Below, piece by piece: positions 33,901-44,382 of a stretch of 64,000 nucleotides of DNA. Origin of the DNA: Calonectria ilicicola (taxonomy: Eukaryota; Ascomycota; Sordariomycetes; Hypocreales; Nectriaceae); NCBI GenBank assembly GCA_020809705.1, contig CP085833.1, positions 1,116,001 through 1,180,000 of the forward strand, given 5' to 3'. Both the position numbers and the translations under genes were made by a program. A model generated the notes under the pieces. That model was given only the letters and a program-made list of their open reading frames with translations, was not told where the DNA came from and searched no databases. Numbering within the stretch: the stretch's first letter is position 1; the number at the start of each line of letters is the position of its first letter.

Positions 33901-35934
33901 ATGCCACTACCAGCCCGATCCACCCTGCGCTACAGGCCCTTGAGTGCGGCCCGCAACGACATCCGCATTCTGCTGCTCGAGTCTGGTGCCAGCATCCATG
34001 GCGAGATCCAGTGCCGCATCGAGCATGTGCCGCTCGTGGCCGCCTCCAATTATGTCGCCCTCTCCTATAGCTACGGCAAGACGAGCAAGCTGGTGCCCAT
34101 CAGAGTGAATGGACACACTTTCCAGATCACGCCCAACCTCTCGGGCGCCCTAACCGAGCTTCGCCGCCGTGGCTACACTCGTGTCTGGGCTGACGCAATC
34201 TGCATCAATCAAGCTGACGACGAGGAGCGAAGCCGCCAAGTGCTCCGCCTGCCCGATGTCTACAGCTCTGCGAGCGCCGTCATTTCCTGGCTGGGAAATG
34301 CCAGTGTTGAGACCATCGATGGACTTCTCGACCTCGGCGACTCAATCGAAGAGCTTCTGCAGTTCAACGACCGCAAAGACCAATATCAGAGCCTCGGAAG
34401 ACCGCATAAAGGCGACCCAGAGATCCTTACCACCGAGGTCCAATTCCACGACACCAAAACCCCCGAGGGCCAGGCCTTGCGGCAACGTGGGCTGCGTCGC
34501 GTGGTGCGTGGCGTCCGCAACTTCATGGACGACAAGCCTCTCAAGAACCCGCAACCAATGCAAACAACAAAAGATGCCGTGGAATTTCTCCTGGAAAATC
34601 TGAAAAATTCGGACTGGAAGCCTTTGGGTAAGCTGCTCAGCTGCGATTACTGGAGCCAAATCAGCATCATCCAAGAGCTCTCTCTAGCGAACCGTTTAGA
34701 GATGATTTGGGGGCAGCAAATCTTTACCTTCCTCGAGATTTGCCACCTAGTCGCCGCATACCGCATCATGCGCAAGGCCAACCTAATAAGCAACATGATC
34801 CCTGCAAGTCTCTGCCAGCAAATCCAAAATGTTCTCAGTTTCAAAGACCGACATGGTCAATTGGAAGCTGTTCCGCTGGTCCGGGCGTTGCAGATGACCT
34901 CTTCTTCCAAGTCCTTGGATCCTCGTGATAGGGTCTATGGGTTGATTGGGTTAACCAAGGACGGCCCTTCCATCTTTCCTATGCCAAGTTATAGCAGAGA
35001 GGTCCGAGACCTCAACGAGGAGGCCACATTGAGCATCATCAAGCTTGAGAATTCAATCGATTATGTCATCTTACGGAGCGGAGAGCCTGGGTATTGGCCA
35101 GTTGACTGGTTTTCCTCGAGCACCTGGTCAGATCCGCGCGTCGTTTCATACCTAGGCGGGGTATCAAGGTTTCATTTGAGGGATGCCGTTTACACCAAGT
35201 GGTTTGCAACCAAGCCTGTCCGCACTCAAATTAGGATGCGAAATGGCCACCTGGTAGTCAAGGGATCCATCATCGACAGCATTCGTAGCTGCTCGGCCAC
35301 CCAACACGAAAGACACTCAAAAGGCAAGCCACTGGCTGTCTACAAACCCCGCGAAAATGTGCCGCAAGGTGAATCCATAGATTACAGCAAGTTGAGTCGA
35401 CAGCTCTTCATGTGTTTCTACCTCTTGCGTGACGAACACAAGAAGACTCTCACTGAGGCTGAATTCTTCACCAGTATCCAATTCATGCTGGGCGAATTGA
35501 TATATGGACGAGGAGGAAAGACGGAGAGCGATGAAATTGGCAAATCTATTCTCGAGTGGCTAAATTGTTCCATGAACGCTTCCTTCACTGTCGGCGGTAG
35601 CAGTTTGAATGATTGGATGGGCGCCCGACCCCACAACTGGCTCGACACAGTTAACCCTGACAAACGAATCAACGCGCCTATTGCGGCTTCTGCAATCAAG
35701 AAAACACTGCAGATGGGAATGAGACTTGGCCGAACTATGCGTGTGAGAATAGGATGGTTCACAAAACACGCTAGGCCAGGTGATGTTATTGCACTCCTGG
35801 ATGGGTGCACTGTTCCAGCTGTGCTGCGTCATAAGAGCGATGGGTCATATGTAGTGGTTGGTGACTGCATAATTCCTAGCATAATGCTCGGTGAGGCAGA
35901 TCATCATGCACGGTCCGAGATTTGGTTACGTTGA
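33901..35934 (+). CDS. HET-domain protein (heterokaryon incompatibility type)
   Basis: Single exon, 677 residues from the ATG at 33901 (an earlier non-ATG frame opening at 33847 was not used). HET domain in the N-terminal third: IRILLLESG, EHVPLVAASNYVALSYSYG (family consensus YxALSYxWG, here Tyr replaces Trp), VWADAICINQADDEERSRQV and VYSSASAVISWLG. The remainder is helical with LDPRDRVYGLIGL, the second conserved block of this family, and a C-terminal DVIALLDGC segment also common in HET proteins. HET domains are TIR-like and drive cell death on non-self recognition. The loss of the signature Trp may affect activity. Neighbour of the NLR. Confidence 0.9.
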   Translation: MPLPARSTLRYRPLSAARNDIRILLLESGASIHGEIQCRIEHVPLVAASNYVALSYSYGKTSKLVPIRVNGHTFQITPNLSGALTELRRRGYTRVWADAICINQADDEERSRQVLRLPDVYSSASAVISWLGNASVETIDGLLDLGDSIEELLQFNDRKDQYQSLGRPHKGDPEILTTEVQFHDTKTPEGQALRQRGLRRVVRGVRNFMDDKPLKNPQPMQTTKDAVEFLLENLKNSDWKPLGKLLSCDYWSQISIIQELSLANRLEMIWGQQIFTFLEICHLVAAYRIMRKANLISNMIPASLCQQIQNVLSFKDRHGQLEAVPLVRALQMTSSSKSLDPRDRVYGLIGLTKDGPSIFPMPSYSREVRDLNEEATLSIIKLENSIDYVILRSGEPGYWPVDWFSSSTWSDPRVVSYLGGVSRFHLRDAVYTKWFATKPVRTQIRMRNGHLVVKGSIIDSIRSCSATQHERHSKGKPLAVYKPRENVPQGESIDYSKLSRQLFMCFYLLRDEHKKTLTEAEFFTSIQFMLGELIYGRGGKTESDEIGKSILEWLNCSMNASFTVGGSSLNDWMGARPHNWLDTVNPDKRINAPIAASAIKKTLQMGMRLGRTMRVRIGWFTKHARPGDVIALLDGCTVPAVLRHKSDGSYVVVGDCIIPSIMLGEADHHARSEIWLR

Positions 35935-36144
35935 GGTGGGCGTACCAAAGAAAAACATGGAGGATAGCTTTATGTTCTTGTATATATTACCGATATCATG
36001 TGTATAAAATTATAATTATTATGCCGTAATATGATACCCTCCCTTGTGTATAAAGTTTTGTACAATACATCCAACTGCATTCGATGCTCATGTCGAATAT
36101 CATCATGATCTCAAACCATATCTTTAGGTCCCCCCAATTTTTTC

Positions 36145-36774
36145 CTATAAGCCATCATCAATCGTGTCAGAAATGTCTTCCGTAGTACCAGGTGTAAAAA
36201 TGAACTAATCCCGAGTCAATAATCAGCTCTTGAAAAGAATACAAGGAACCTTACGTATAGTGTATATGTTAGGCTTTCATCCCATGTTACTTTTGTCTGA
36301 TTACACAATTCCCGTTCAGGGCAGACATACGTCTTAGGGCTGTAACCTTCCAACCAGCAATCACGGTTCCATAGCCACCCAAACCAAACGCTTGACATGG
36401 ATCCAGAGTACTCGCCGACCGTGTATCCCAAACTCCAGACGGCCTTTTCTCGTATGGTGGTTTCCTTGACATAACCTACATCTGCGCAGGTGAGACCTCG
36501 GCCACGAACGGTGGCACTGGCCTCATGTCCATTTGGATATATGTTCTTGTCATCAGGGCTTCTACCAGGCGAACCAACGCCAGGCTTAAATATGACGGTG
36601 AGACGTTCAGATGGCTCCCAGTCAATGTTGACACAGGCCACTACATTCGCGCCTTCAACCATGAATCAGCTATAGCCACTGTAGACAATGGACGCTAAGA
36701 GCCTTACCTGCTTTACTGGCTGCAACACCAGTGACGAGCGCCAAGGCTGCAGCAGCGAAAACCCGAAAACGCAT
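36145..36774 (-). CDS. small secreted cysteine-containing protein, unknown family (effector-like)
   Basis: Exons 36774-36708, 36652-36255, 36204-36145 close in frame to 174 residues. Exon 1 is almost entirely a signal peptide (MRFRVFAAAALALVTGVAAS). The mature chain holds five cysteines (VVACVN, LTCADV, RDCWLEG, YVCPERELCN) plus many W and Y, and ends in TEDISDTIDDGL. No known domain. Short, secreted and tailored by two introns, it fits the profile of a fungal effector or surface protein, but that is inference. The last exon (20 codons with the stop) rests on a good acceptor and a closed frame; read-through without splicing would end a few codons after the donor. Confidence 0.65.
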
Positions 36775-37253
36775 ATTGATTACAGCGAAAGATGCTCCCA
36801 AGAAATTTGTGTGCTTGGCATGGGAGTGTGGAGATTTTGAAGCCCCAATGATGGAAAGCAACTCCTATCCCGTTGCTTGCGTCTCCCGACGTTTACATCT
36901 ATATCAGTGGAGTCTGCGGGAGAGATCAAACCAACGATATACTACCGAGTGGAGAGCCAAAGTGTGGCTTAAGCCCAGGGCCATAATTTTCCTTGTAAAA
37001 TGAGCCAAAATTGGCTAGTTGGATCGATAGTTTTTTGTGGAAATGTTTATTACGCAACCAACAGCCAACACTTGGCTCACCAATCTCCAGTCATGTATCC
37101 ACAGTTTGCCAAAGAAGCAAATTATTTTGTGGGCGCGGACGCGTACAAGGTCAGTAGTTCCACAGCACGGCCATATTGGTGAGAGGTATCCAGCAAACGC
37201 TACAATGGTAATAAGACTGTTGAAATTGGACGAAAGCCCGCGTGTTGCTCGAC
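36775..37253. other. intergenic
   Basis: Promoter side of the secreted-protein gene and 3' side of the next minus-strand gene; nothing else seen. Confidence 0.55.
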
Positions 37254-37847
37254 TCAAGAGACCTGATCATAAATTCTGATTCCCCCACCGTCCTCCTCTG
37301 TCCCATCTCGGACTCCCAGGTATAAAATATCGTGCAAGATTTGTCTCCAGACTCCATCTTCCTTGCCTACGTCATCCAAGCGCCACCAGTAGTTCACCTT
37401 GACCAGCATTCCCTTGCCCTTTCCGTCATCGTCCCACATGTTGATTCTCAAACCCACCCAGTTCTCGTTTTTGGCCTTTGTCTGGATCTCCTCGGTAGAT
37501 GAGAATCCCGCTGGGATCAATTGGTTGAGTGTGCCGAAACCACAGGCTTCCTCTTCGGTAAGGGGACGAACCGTGTAGCAGCTCGTCAGCGGGCTCCAAA
37601 TATAATCCGAGCCTTCATGGCTGTATCCCGCCTCTTGGAAGATGCGCTTCATGACATCTCCAGCCTCCTTAAGACAATTTATTATGCCGTCACGGTTATG
37701 CGCGGCATATTCGGGTTGCGTGCGACATACTTGATGGCAGTCTGGAGAATAAAACTCTTTTTTCACGTCGAGATCGCTGACCTTGCGGTATGTTTGATGG
37801 AGCTCACATATGTGGCGATAGAGCGGCGAGGACTCATTCAGGGCCAT
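37254..37847 (-). CDS. conserved-looking hypothetical protein, possibly SnoaL/NTF2-like
   Basis: Single exon of 197 residues from the first in-frame ATG (MALNESSPL). The frame is open further upstream but without an ATG. The start of the protein (YRHICELHQTYRKVSDLDVKKEFYSPD) and the central IWSPLTSCYTVRPLT plus the C-terminal VNYWWRLDD suggest an alternation of helices and strands as in the SnoaL/NTF2 fold, with polar W/Y positions at the ends of strands. This is a weak structural guess. No signal peptide, no membrane segment. Ends KIYDQVS-like, followed by AT-rich DNA. Confidence 0.6.
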   Translation of the reverse strand: MALNESSPLYRHICELHQTYRKVSDLDVKKEFYSPDCHQVCRTQPEYAAHNRDGIINCLKEAGDVMKRIFQEAGYSHEGSDYIWSPLTSCYTVRPLTEEEACGFGTLNQLIPAGFSSTEEIQTKAKNENWVGLRINMWDDDGKGKGMLVKVNYWWRLDDVGKEDGVWRQILHDILYLGVRDGTEEDGGGIRIYDQVS

Positions 37848-38387
37848 GATTGTTGCAGTGAAGTCGGTTTCGGAAAGATACAAAGGCTGCTTCTATGCCA
37901 AGCCTATACAAAACCCCGAAATTTTTCTTCTTCACACGTTTTAACCAGTAAGTTTTGACGTTTTGACAATCAGCATCCGAAATCAAGGTTGAGTCATTCT
38001 GAGTTAGACACGTAAGCAGTGCCGTACAAGGGTTCGTCCACATCTTTAGCCAACCAAACGGAAGAAGCGGAATAAATGAAGATCGCTTCGGCAAAATATC
38101 ATGTTGCATTCAAAATAATATCAGCTTCCGTATTATGCCACGTGATACGCTGCAGTAGTTTCCTGCGTATAAGCTGAGTTCGAATTTCTCTTTGTGCTTC
38201 AATTCATTTATCCTAGTAGAGTGGCAATACCGCACTTCCTATCGATCAATTCATTATTCGACCCTACATCATCAATCATGCAATCAAGTGCCTGTGGATT
38301 TCTGATTTTGATTGTCAGCCACCTACATCTCGAGCAAAAAGAAGTATAGACTAACCTCATTTCCATCTAATTTACTTGAGCTTCAAT
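37848..38387. other. intergenic
   Basis: 540 bp of AT-rich sequence between two minus-strand genes; no feature seen. Confidence 0.55.
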
Positions 38388-38789
38388 TCATTTGCCCTCA
38401 TTCTTTTGGTTGTACTCCTCGTCGGTAACTTCCTCATGCCATGTAGTTTTTCCCAATCCGATCACCAGATGGGTCATGAGGCTTCCTTCATCAGCTCCGT
38501 GCCAATGCGTGGTTCCAGCTGGGGCCCAAATGACATCGCCTGCGACAATTCGTTGCGGCTTGGCGCCCTTGTCGCAAACCCAGCCAGAGCCATGCAAGAC
38601 TCTGAGCATTTGCCCCTCCTCATGTGTGTGCCAGTAGGTCCTTGCGCATGGCGTAAACGTCACATTTGCGATGGTGGTTTTTGGTTCAGAATGGACAAGG
38701 TCAAAGTAGACGTCTCCAGTGAATGTTTTGTCCACTTTGCGAGCTTGCTGTGAGCTTTCGGATGGCCTGATGACGATTGAAGAAGGCAT
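38388..38789 (-). CDS. single-domain cupin protein
   Basis: Single exon, 133 residues, a stand-alone cupin (Cupin_2-like) beta-barrel. Motif 1 is YWHTHEEGQMLRVLHGSGWV with metal ligands His54, His56 and Glu58 (or Glu57), and motif 2 is AGDVIWAPAGTTHWHGADEG with His95/His97. The spacing matches metal-dependent cupins such as those related to carboxymuconolactone decarboxylase-associated cupins and small dioxygenases. Metal, substrate and reaction are not predictable. Cytosolic; no signal peptide. Confidence 0.85.
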   Translation of the reverse strand: MPSSIVIRPSESSQQARKVDKTFTGDVYFDLVHSEPKTTIANVTFTPCARTYWHTHEEGQMLRVLHGSGWVCDKGAKPQRIVAGDVIWAPAGTTHWHGADEGSLMTHLVIGLGKTTWHEEVTDEEYNQKNEGK

Positions 38790-40158
38790 GGTGATGGTTG
38801 TAGTGGTGTAGTATTGCGGTATTTAACAATTTACTTCTTTGAGCGGCAGATGTAACGCCATTTATAATCGTATTGATGGAGTATCTCGGTTTAATCCCTG
38901 AGCGGGGACCGGCACTGGTGGAGACAATTCAGCTCTCGGCAGATGTGAAGACGATTTCGCCGCTTGATGCCTGCGCCCAGTGATGATTTATAAGCGAAAG
39001 GCTATCTCCATCCAGTTCTTTACCTAAAAAGAGAAAGAGAGAAAAAAACACAGCATCTAACATTTGTATTTCTCTTGTAATGGGAAACATTGTGCAATCG
39101 TGTTTCGCTCTATCAATGCCAGAACTGAGCATCCCGTTATTGCGTCATTATGCGGGATGTTGATGCGGCGATTGGTAGAAAATTGCCTGAAGAATATTAA
39201 TTGCGTCATGAAACAGAAATCACTATTCTTTATCCCACCCAGAAAGTGACAGGAAGGTCCCTAGTGCGGACAAACTGATCAAGGTTTTTTGCTAGTTTCA
39301 ACGCAAGTCATTGACAGTTTCTAGAATGGCTTCAATATTGCGTACGATCTCCAATTTTTCCAATTAGTATTAAAAATAAATAAAGATATTCAAGCTAGTG
39401 TTGGTATCGGCTTCTCGAAATTTCGCGATTGCTGCGATTATCCACTTTATCTCGGTAATTGAACGATCCAACGGATCCGAACCTCAGGGTAGCTCTCAAC
39501 CGATGGGATTTCGGGTCATAGTTCGCCCGACAGCGAAAACAAAGGTTGGCTAAAAGTGATGATGGAACTCGTCGCGCATTGCGATCACAACAGTGCAATA
39601 GTAGCGCATCGCTAGTAATAGGATTGAACGGCGATGAATCCGAAAAACTCCTCACGGATACGCTTTGCTTATGTTCAGAGATGGAAGCATTGGTCCGTGT
39701 TTTTTTTTTGTGCCAATTACATGGGTTTGGCCGAAAATTGCCGCTAGTATTGGTTGCTTCATACCGCGAACCTCGGGACCATAGACACCAAAATCAAAGG
39801 TAAGGCTTTCTCGCATGATAGAAAGTGCATGATTCTCTTGCAATGGCCTATAGGGAATTTTTCCTATGCACGTTACGTAACATCGCTTGCATATCTCCCG
39901 TCAAAGATGCGGCGCAGGACGTGAAGAATGCCGAGATTGTCTTAAAGCAGCACCGAGAAATGGCTCGTGTGGGGTTAGCGTCAACTGGCATAGACAAAGC
40001 AGAGAGATAAGGTACGTTAGTCTTCTTGAGGAGAGGTCAGACGTGAAGTCAAGTGGCACACGACCCTTCTGGCTTTAGTTCCTCGTCATCTCCATTGCGC
40101 ATTCGGTCATCGGAATATCCGGGCCGAGCCATCTGCTCCATGACATCGCATCGTCAGA
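38790..40158. other. intergenic, divergent promoters
   Basis: 1.4 kb between the cupin and the Zn2Cys6 gene, with A/T runs and small open frames lacking features. It should contain the promoters of both. Confidence 0.55.
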
Positions 40159-42642
40159 ATGGCCGCCGAACATTCGGACAGACCTCTTGACGCGCCGTCA
40201 CCGCAGTCTTCGGTTGCCGCGTCCACAAAGCGCGGCCCGCCCCTTGGCGATGGTCGCCGGTCGAAGCGGGCCAAGTACGCTCCGGTAGCTTGGTACGGCT
40301 CCCCCGGCCAATTGATCTCGACGACGGTTACTGACTAAAGGCAGCAATGAGTGCAAGAAGAAGAAGCTAAAATGCATCAAGGAGGACAATGAAGACATCT
40401 GCAGGAGGTGCTTGGCTGGCGACGTGCCCTGCGTTTTCGCTCCCAGCGCGCCGCTGCCTCCTCCGGCCCAGCAGACACCAAAGGAGAGGATTCGTCGTGT
40501 GTCGCTGGATAAAAACGAGACCAATGGGTGGGATTTTGCCCCATATCCCCTGAATGATTTGCGCGCATGCCTAACAGGACGCAGCACCCAAGACTCTAGC
40601 TTGCGAGACGAGGTTGCCAAACTTCGCCAGCAGGTCGCCATGTTGACTGAATCTCTGCGGGACATCAATAACAGGACCGCGCACATGACGTCGCGTTCGC
40701 CTGCCGTCAATTCCCAGCAAAATCCAAGCCCAATCTATATGAGCGAATCAAATTGCCAATCAAATGAGCCGAGACAACCGCAGTTCATTGGGCCCACAAG
40801 ATCGACATTCAGCTTGCGCATAGCAGAGACCTCGCTCACTCGCATGGGCATTCAGACGGGAGAAACACCTGAGAGCAGATCAGCCTCCCCAGATCCGCCA
40901 CAGGATCCCTCACCCTTGGAAGCCCCAGAGCGACTAGTGGTTGACTCTCACCATGAACAGGATGCTCTATTGAGCTTTGAGCCCGAGGAGATTCTCAGGC
41001 TGCTCGATGTTTACGAAGAAGAGATTGAATCAGTATACCCATTTACGGACATCAAAGATGTCTCATTAAAACTATCCGCCATACTAAATTATTCAAGGGA
41101 GCCTGGAAATTCTCCAGATAAGAACCCCGCTAATAACGAGCCTCAAATCGAGCTGAAAGATGCTCAGATGGTCAAGCTCGCAATCGCTACAGCTATTGTA
41201 ATTGAAGCCAGGGGACCGAACAGCATAAGTAAAAGGCTCGTAGACTCTGTTGAAGGAGTGGTTTGTCGAGTATCCGGCGAGGCCAAGATAGACCTCAAGG
41301 AGTTGCAAATAATGACCATGCTGGTATGTTAAACGTTCTTACTCTTTTTGCGAGAGAGTTATTAATTCCGAACCAGAGCATATTCTGGTTTCATGCGGGA
41401 GAGGAGCTCCTCGCATGGCGTGCAATTGGAATATCAGGCCGAGAAGTGCTGGAGATTGGCCTTCATCGGCGTGCTAGCCTGCTCGAAAACTTCCCCGGAC
41501 TCAAGGAAAGAGACCTAGCTGTGCGCACCTTTTGGTGCGTCTACGCCCTGGACCGGCGTTGGAGTTTCGGAACGAGTCTGTCCTTTGCACTAATAGATAG
41601 GGATATTGACCCTGAACTTCCCGAGCCTGTATGTTGTCTCGCTACTTGGACTCAAACCTACCGTTTCTGACTACTAACTTGTGACATTTAGGGAGATGAA
41701 TATCCATACCTGCGATGCATGGTTTCGTATGGCAGGCTCTGTTCAAAAGTATGGGAAGCCATGCCTCATTCTGGCCACCCTTCTCAGTTCATTCCGAAGG
41801 ACACTGTCGCCTTCCTGGATTTCCAAATACACAATTGGCTCAACTCGATTCCCCCAGAGCTCCAACTGAGACATCCGCGACTTGGCCTTGCACCGCGAAA
41901 CCAACCCCGAGTGGTACATCGTTTGCGCGTGCTGCTCTACTTGCGTGGCAATCACATGCGCACATTGGTGCATCGCCACCATCTTTTGAGCACATCCAGC
42001 ATCAATGCAGACATGCAGGGTGCGCGGTTAGTATTGGACATTGCTCAAGACACCATTCATGTCCTTGTACATTTGAATGAGACTAGTGACATATACGCCC
42101 GACAGCAAAATGCCTTTAATTACTTTTTACTCAGCGCCTTGGCTGCTATTCTCCTAGGGGTATGCCATGCGCCAAACGTGTTTGCTGAGCCTTGTCGAGA
42201 AAGTTTTGTCAAGGCCGTCCAGCTCGTCAAGAACTTCTCCCGCGATGGCCAAGCAAGCAGGCGATTATGGAAGACGATACGCGGCCTGCTTCCAGGCTTT
42301 AGAGTGTTCGGTCTACAAAGTGAATCGGATAAACCCGGGGGAACTCGCACAATTACTGAAGTCAATGGGCACTTGGAGGCACAGAATGGGGATGGTATTC
42401 ATAAGGTTGGGGAGGAAGGGAATGGGTCAACGCGTTTAGGCGATGTTTGGGGAGACTTGAATCCCCAGATGGATGATCCAGAGGCGGATATGATGAGAAT
42501 GGGAGGTGATTTAATGAGTTTGTTTGACGCGTTTGGACAGAATCAAGGGAGTCCGTCGGTAGCGTTCTCCGGGATGGGTGAACAGGGAATTTCATTGGGA
42601 GATCCTGTTGAGATTGCACGCCGATTTCAAAATCTAATATAG
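40159..42642 (+). CDS. Zn2Cys6 transcription factor with fungal-specific middle homology region
   Basis: Exons 40159-40292, 40345-41323, 41377-41628, 41692-42642 give 771 residues in one frame. The first intron interrupts the DNA-binding domain: splicing yields VACNECKKKKLKC then ICRRCLAGDVPCVF, the C-x2-C-x6-C-x8-C-x2-C-x6-C binuclear cluster at about residues 45-75, preceded by the basic GRRSKRAK. A short leucine-rich coiled coil (LRDEVAKLRQQVAMLTESL) follows. The fungal_trans region spans about 190-500, with AWRAIGISGREVLEIGLHRR and TFWCVYALDRRWSFGTSLSFAL. The C-terminus is acidic and glycine-rich. The gene lies 1.7 kb upstream of the aldehyde dehydrogenase on the same strand, which could be a target. 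Confidence 0.92.
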
Positions 42643-44382
42643 GGCCGATGGTATGGTTCACCTACCGTTTGCATGGTGCCTTGGCTATATTGAGGATCGA
42701 TCCATGTGCCATCCTTGTTGAATCTGGTTGCATCGTCGGCCCCTGACACCACCATGCCCTGCTGTATGCATTGCTGCAAAGAGTGGAATTCACAATGGAG
42801 ACTATTTTTAAACTAATAAATCTCATGACAAATATTTTCGTCATATATTGAGTGGGGGGTTTTTTTTTTTTTGCAGATGCAGGGGCGATACTGGATCTAC
42901 ATTTATGATGCACGGCATTGACGCCCAAGAAGCAGGAGATTTTAGAGCCAACAACAGTGGGGGGGACCGAGATGGCCCTGCCCAAGTGCGGATGCATCTC
43001 TCATTTTGCCTTCACTACTCGATGCAAGGTCACGAAAAGAAAAAAAGACAAGAAATTCTTTTGAACAAACCAAAAATAGTTTTTATAATAGCGTGACCAT
43101 TCCACTTGGTCGGCGATCACAATTGACCCAACTCAAGAACACGGAAGGATTTGTATGCCAGCCTCATCGTCAGAACACAATTGCATAAAGTGACAACTGT
43201 TTGTGGGACTGTGTCCTTGGATGGACCAACGACATAAAGATCCAGTCCAAGCGGGCAGCTTTAGTTAAGGCCATTTCCGGATTTGGCCCCAACCAGCGGA
43301 TTTTCCGCCAGGGCCCCGTGTGGGCTTCACCAATATCCCCGGTCTGCGGAACCCATTCCGGGCGCATTGCGTCTCAGAGCCGACATAACCATGCCATGCT
43401 GTCAGATTTTCGCCTCACTAACCTCGGTGAACGTCGGCCCTGTCGCTGAAGACATGGAGAGACAAGATGTTTATGTTCTCGTAATCCGTAGCTGAATGTT
43501 TCGTGGCGCTAGCTACAAATATCGGGGTTCACACCCACAACTTCACACGTCTTACCCCGCCCCTTCACACGGCCCATCTTCCCCGTCCCTGATTCGCGCC
43601 TGAATGCCACCGTGGTGATGACAACTGTTGGGTTCATGGCAATGTCCATCTCCACAAAAGTTCGTACTTTTTTGCCTCAATTGGACATTGATTGTAATCC
43701 CCCCGTGCCAAGGTATTTGCTGCTATGCCTTGTTGCACCCAGCGACCAAACTAGCAATTTAGAGATAAGCGCGGCAGTTGTTATCAGAGCCATGCCTTTA
43801 GTTAGTCATTCTCGGAACCGGTCTCGGAAATCGGAACCCCAGCGTATCCGTCTTTGGCCGGTTTCGTCAACTTTAATCCGGCCGGGGGCTGGCGTCGTAA
43901 ATGGATTGCCCAATAGCATTGAGAAGCTTAAATTTCCGGATAATCAACCTCTACCTGAAGCCCTCTGGAGGCTGCGGGATGACAATTATCCCATCGGAAG
44001 ATGTTGTAATCACTTGTCGTAGAGTCAGTCGCACATGATGCTGAAACGCGTACGTATCCACTGCCGACAGTGCATAATGCAAGGAGCACTGCGCTAAGGT
44101 CACCGTACGTACAACCCGTGCTCACCTTTAACGTTTCCATCCCACAAATTGCTTACTTACCCTGACGGAACGGTACAAATAAACGGCTAGTGGAGCGTGC
44201 GGAGTAAGCGGGAATCGGAATCATCGGCTGAGGTGGGCAGCAAGTATATATGGAATCAGATGTGGCACGGAAGGAATTGACATAAAGCGTCACCGGTCTC
44301 TGCTAGCCAAGCCGTGATTGAACAAGATACCCTATACCCACACCTCCATCTCCTTAATTTGTCCATCATACATTCCGCAACA
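42643..44382. other. intergenic spacer with CGG/CCG-rich promoter segment
   Basis: 1.7 kb between the regulator and the aldehyde dehydrogenase, same strand. Contains CGG-ATTTT-CCG at 43297-43307, further CGG/CCG triplets through 43880, and a TATATATGG box at 44243-44251, 132 bp upstream of the aldehyde dehydrogenase start. Confidence 0.55.

Noticed and set aside
36216..36662. Single-exon reading of the small secreted protein gene starting MVEGAN
   Set aside because: That start lies within the first intron; splicing to the upstream signal-peptide exon restores a secreted protein in frame.
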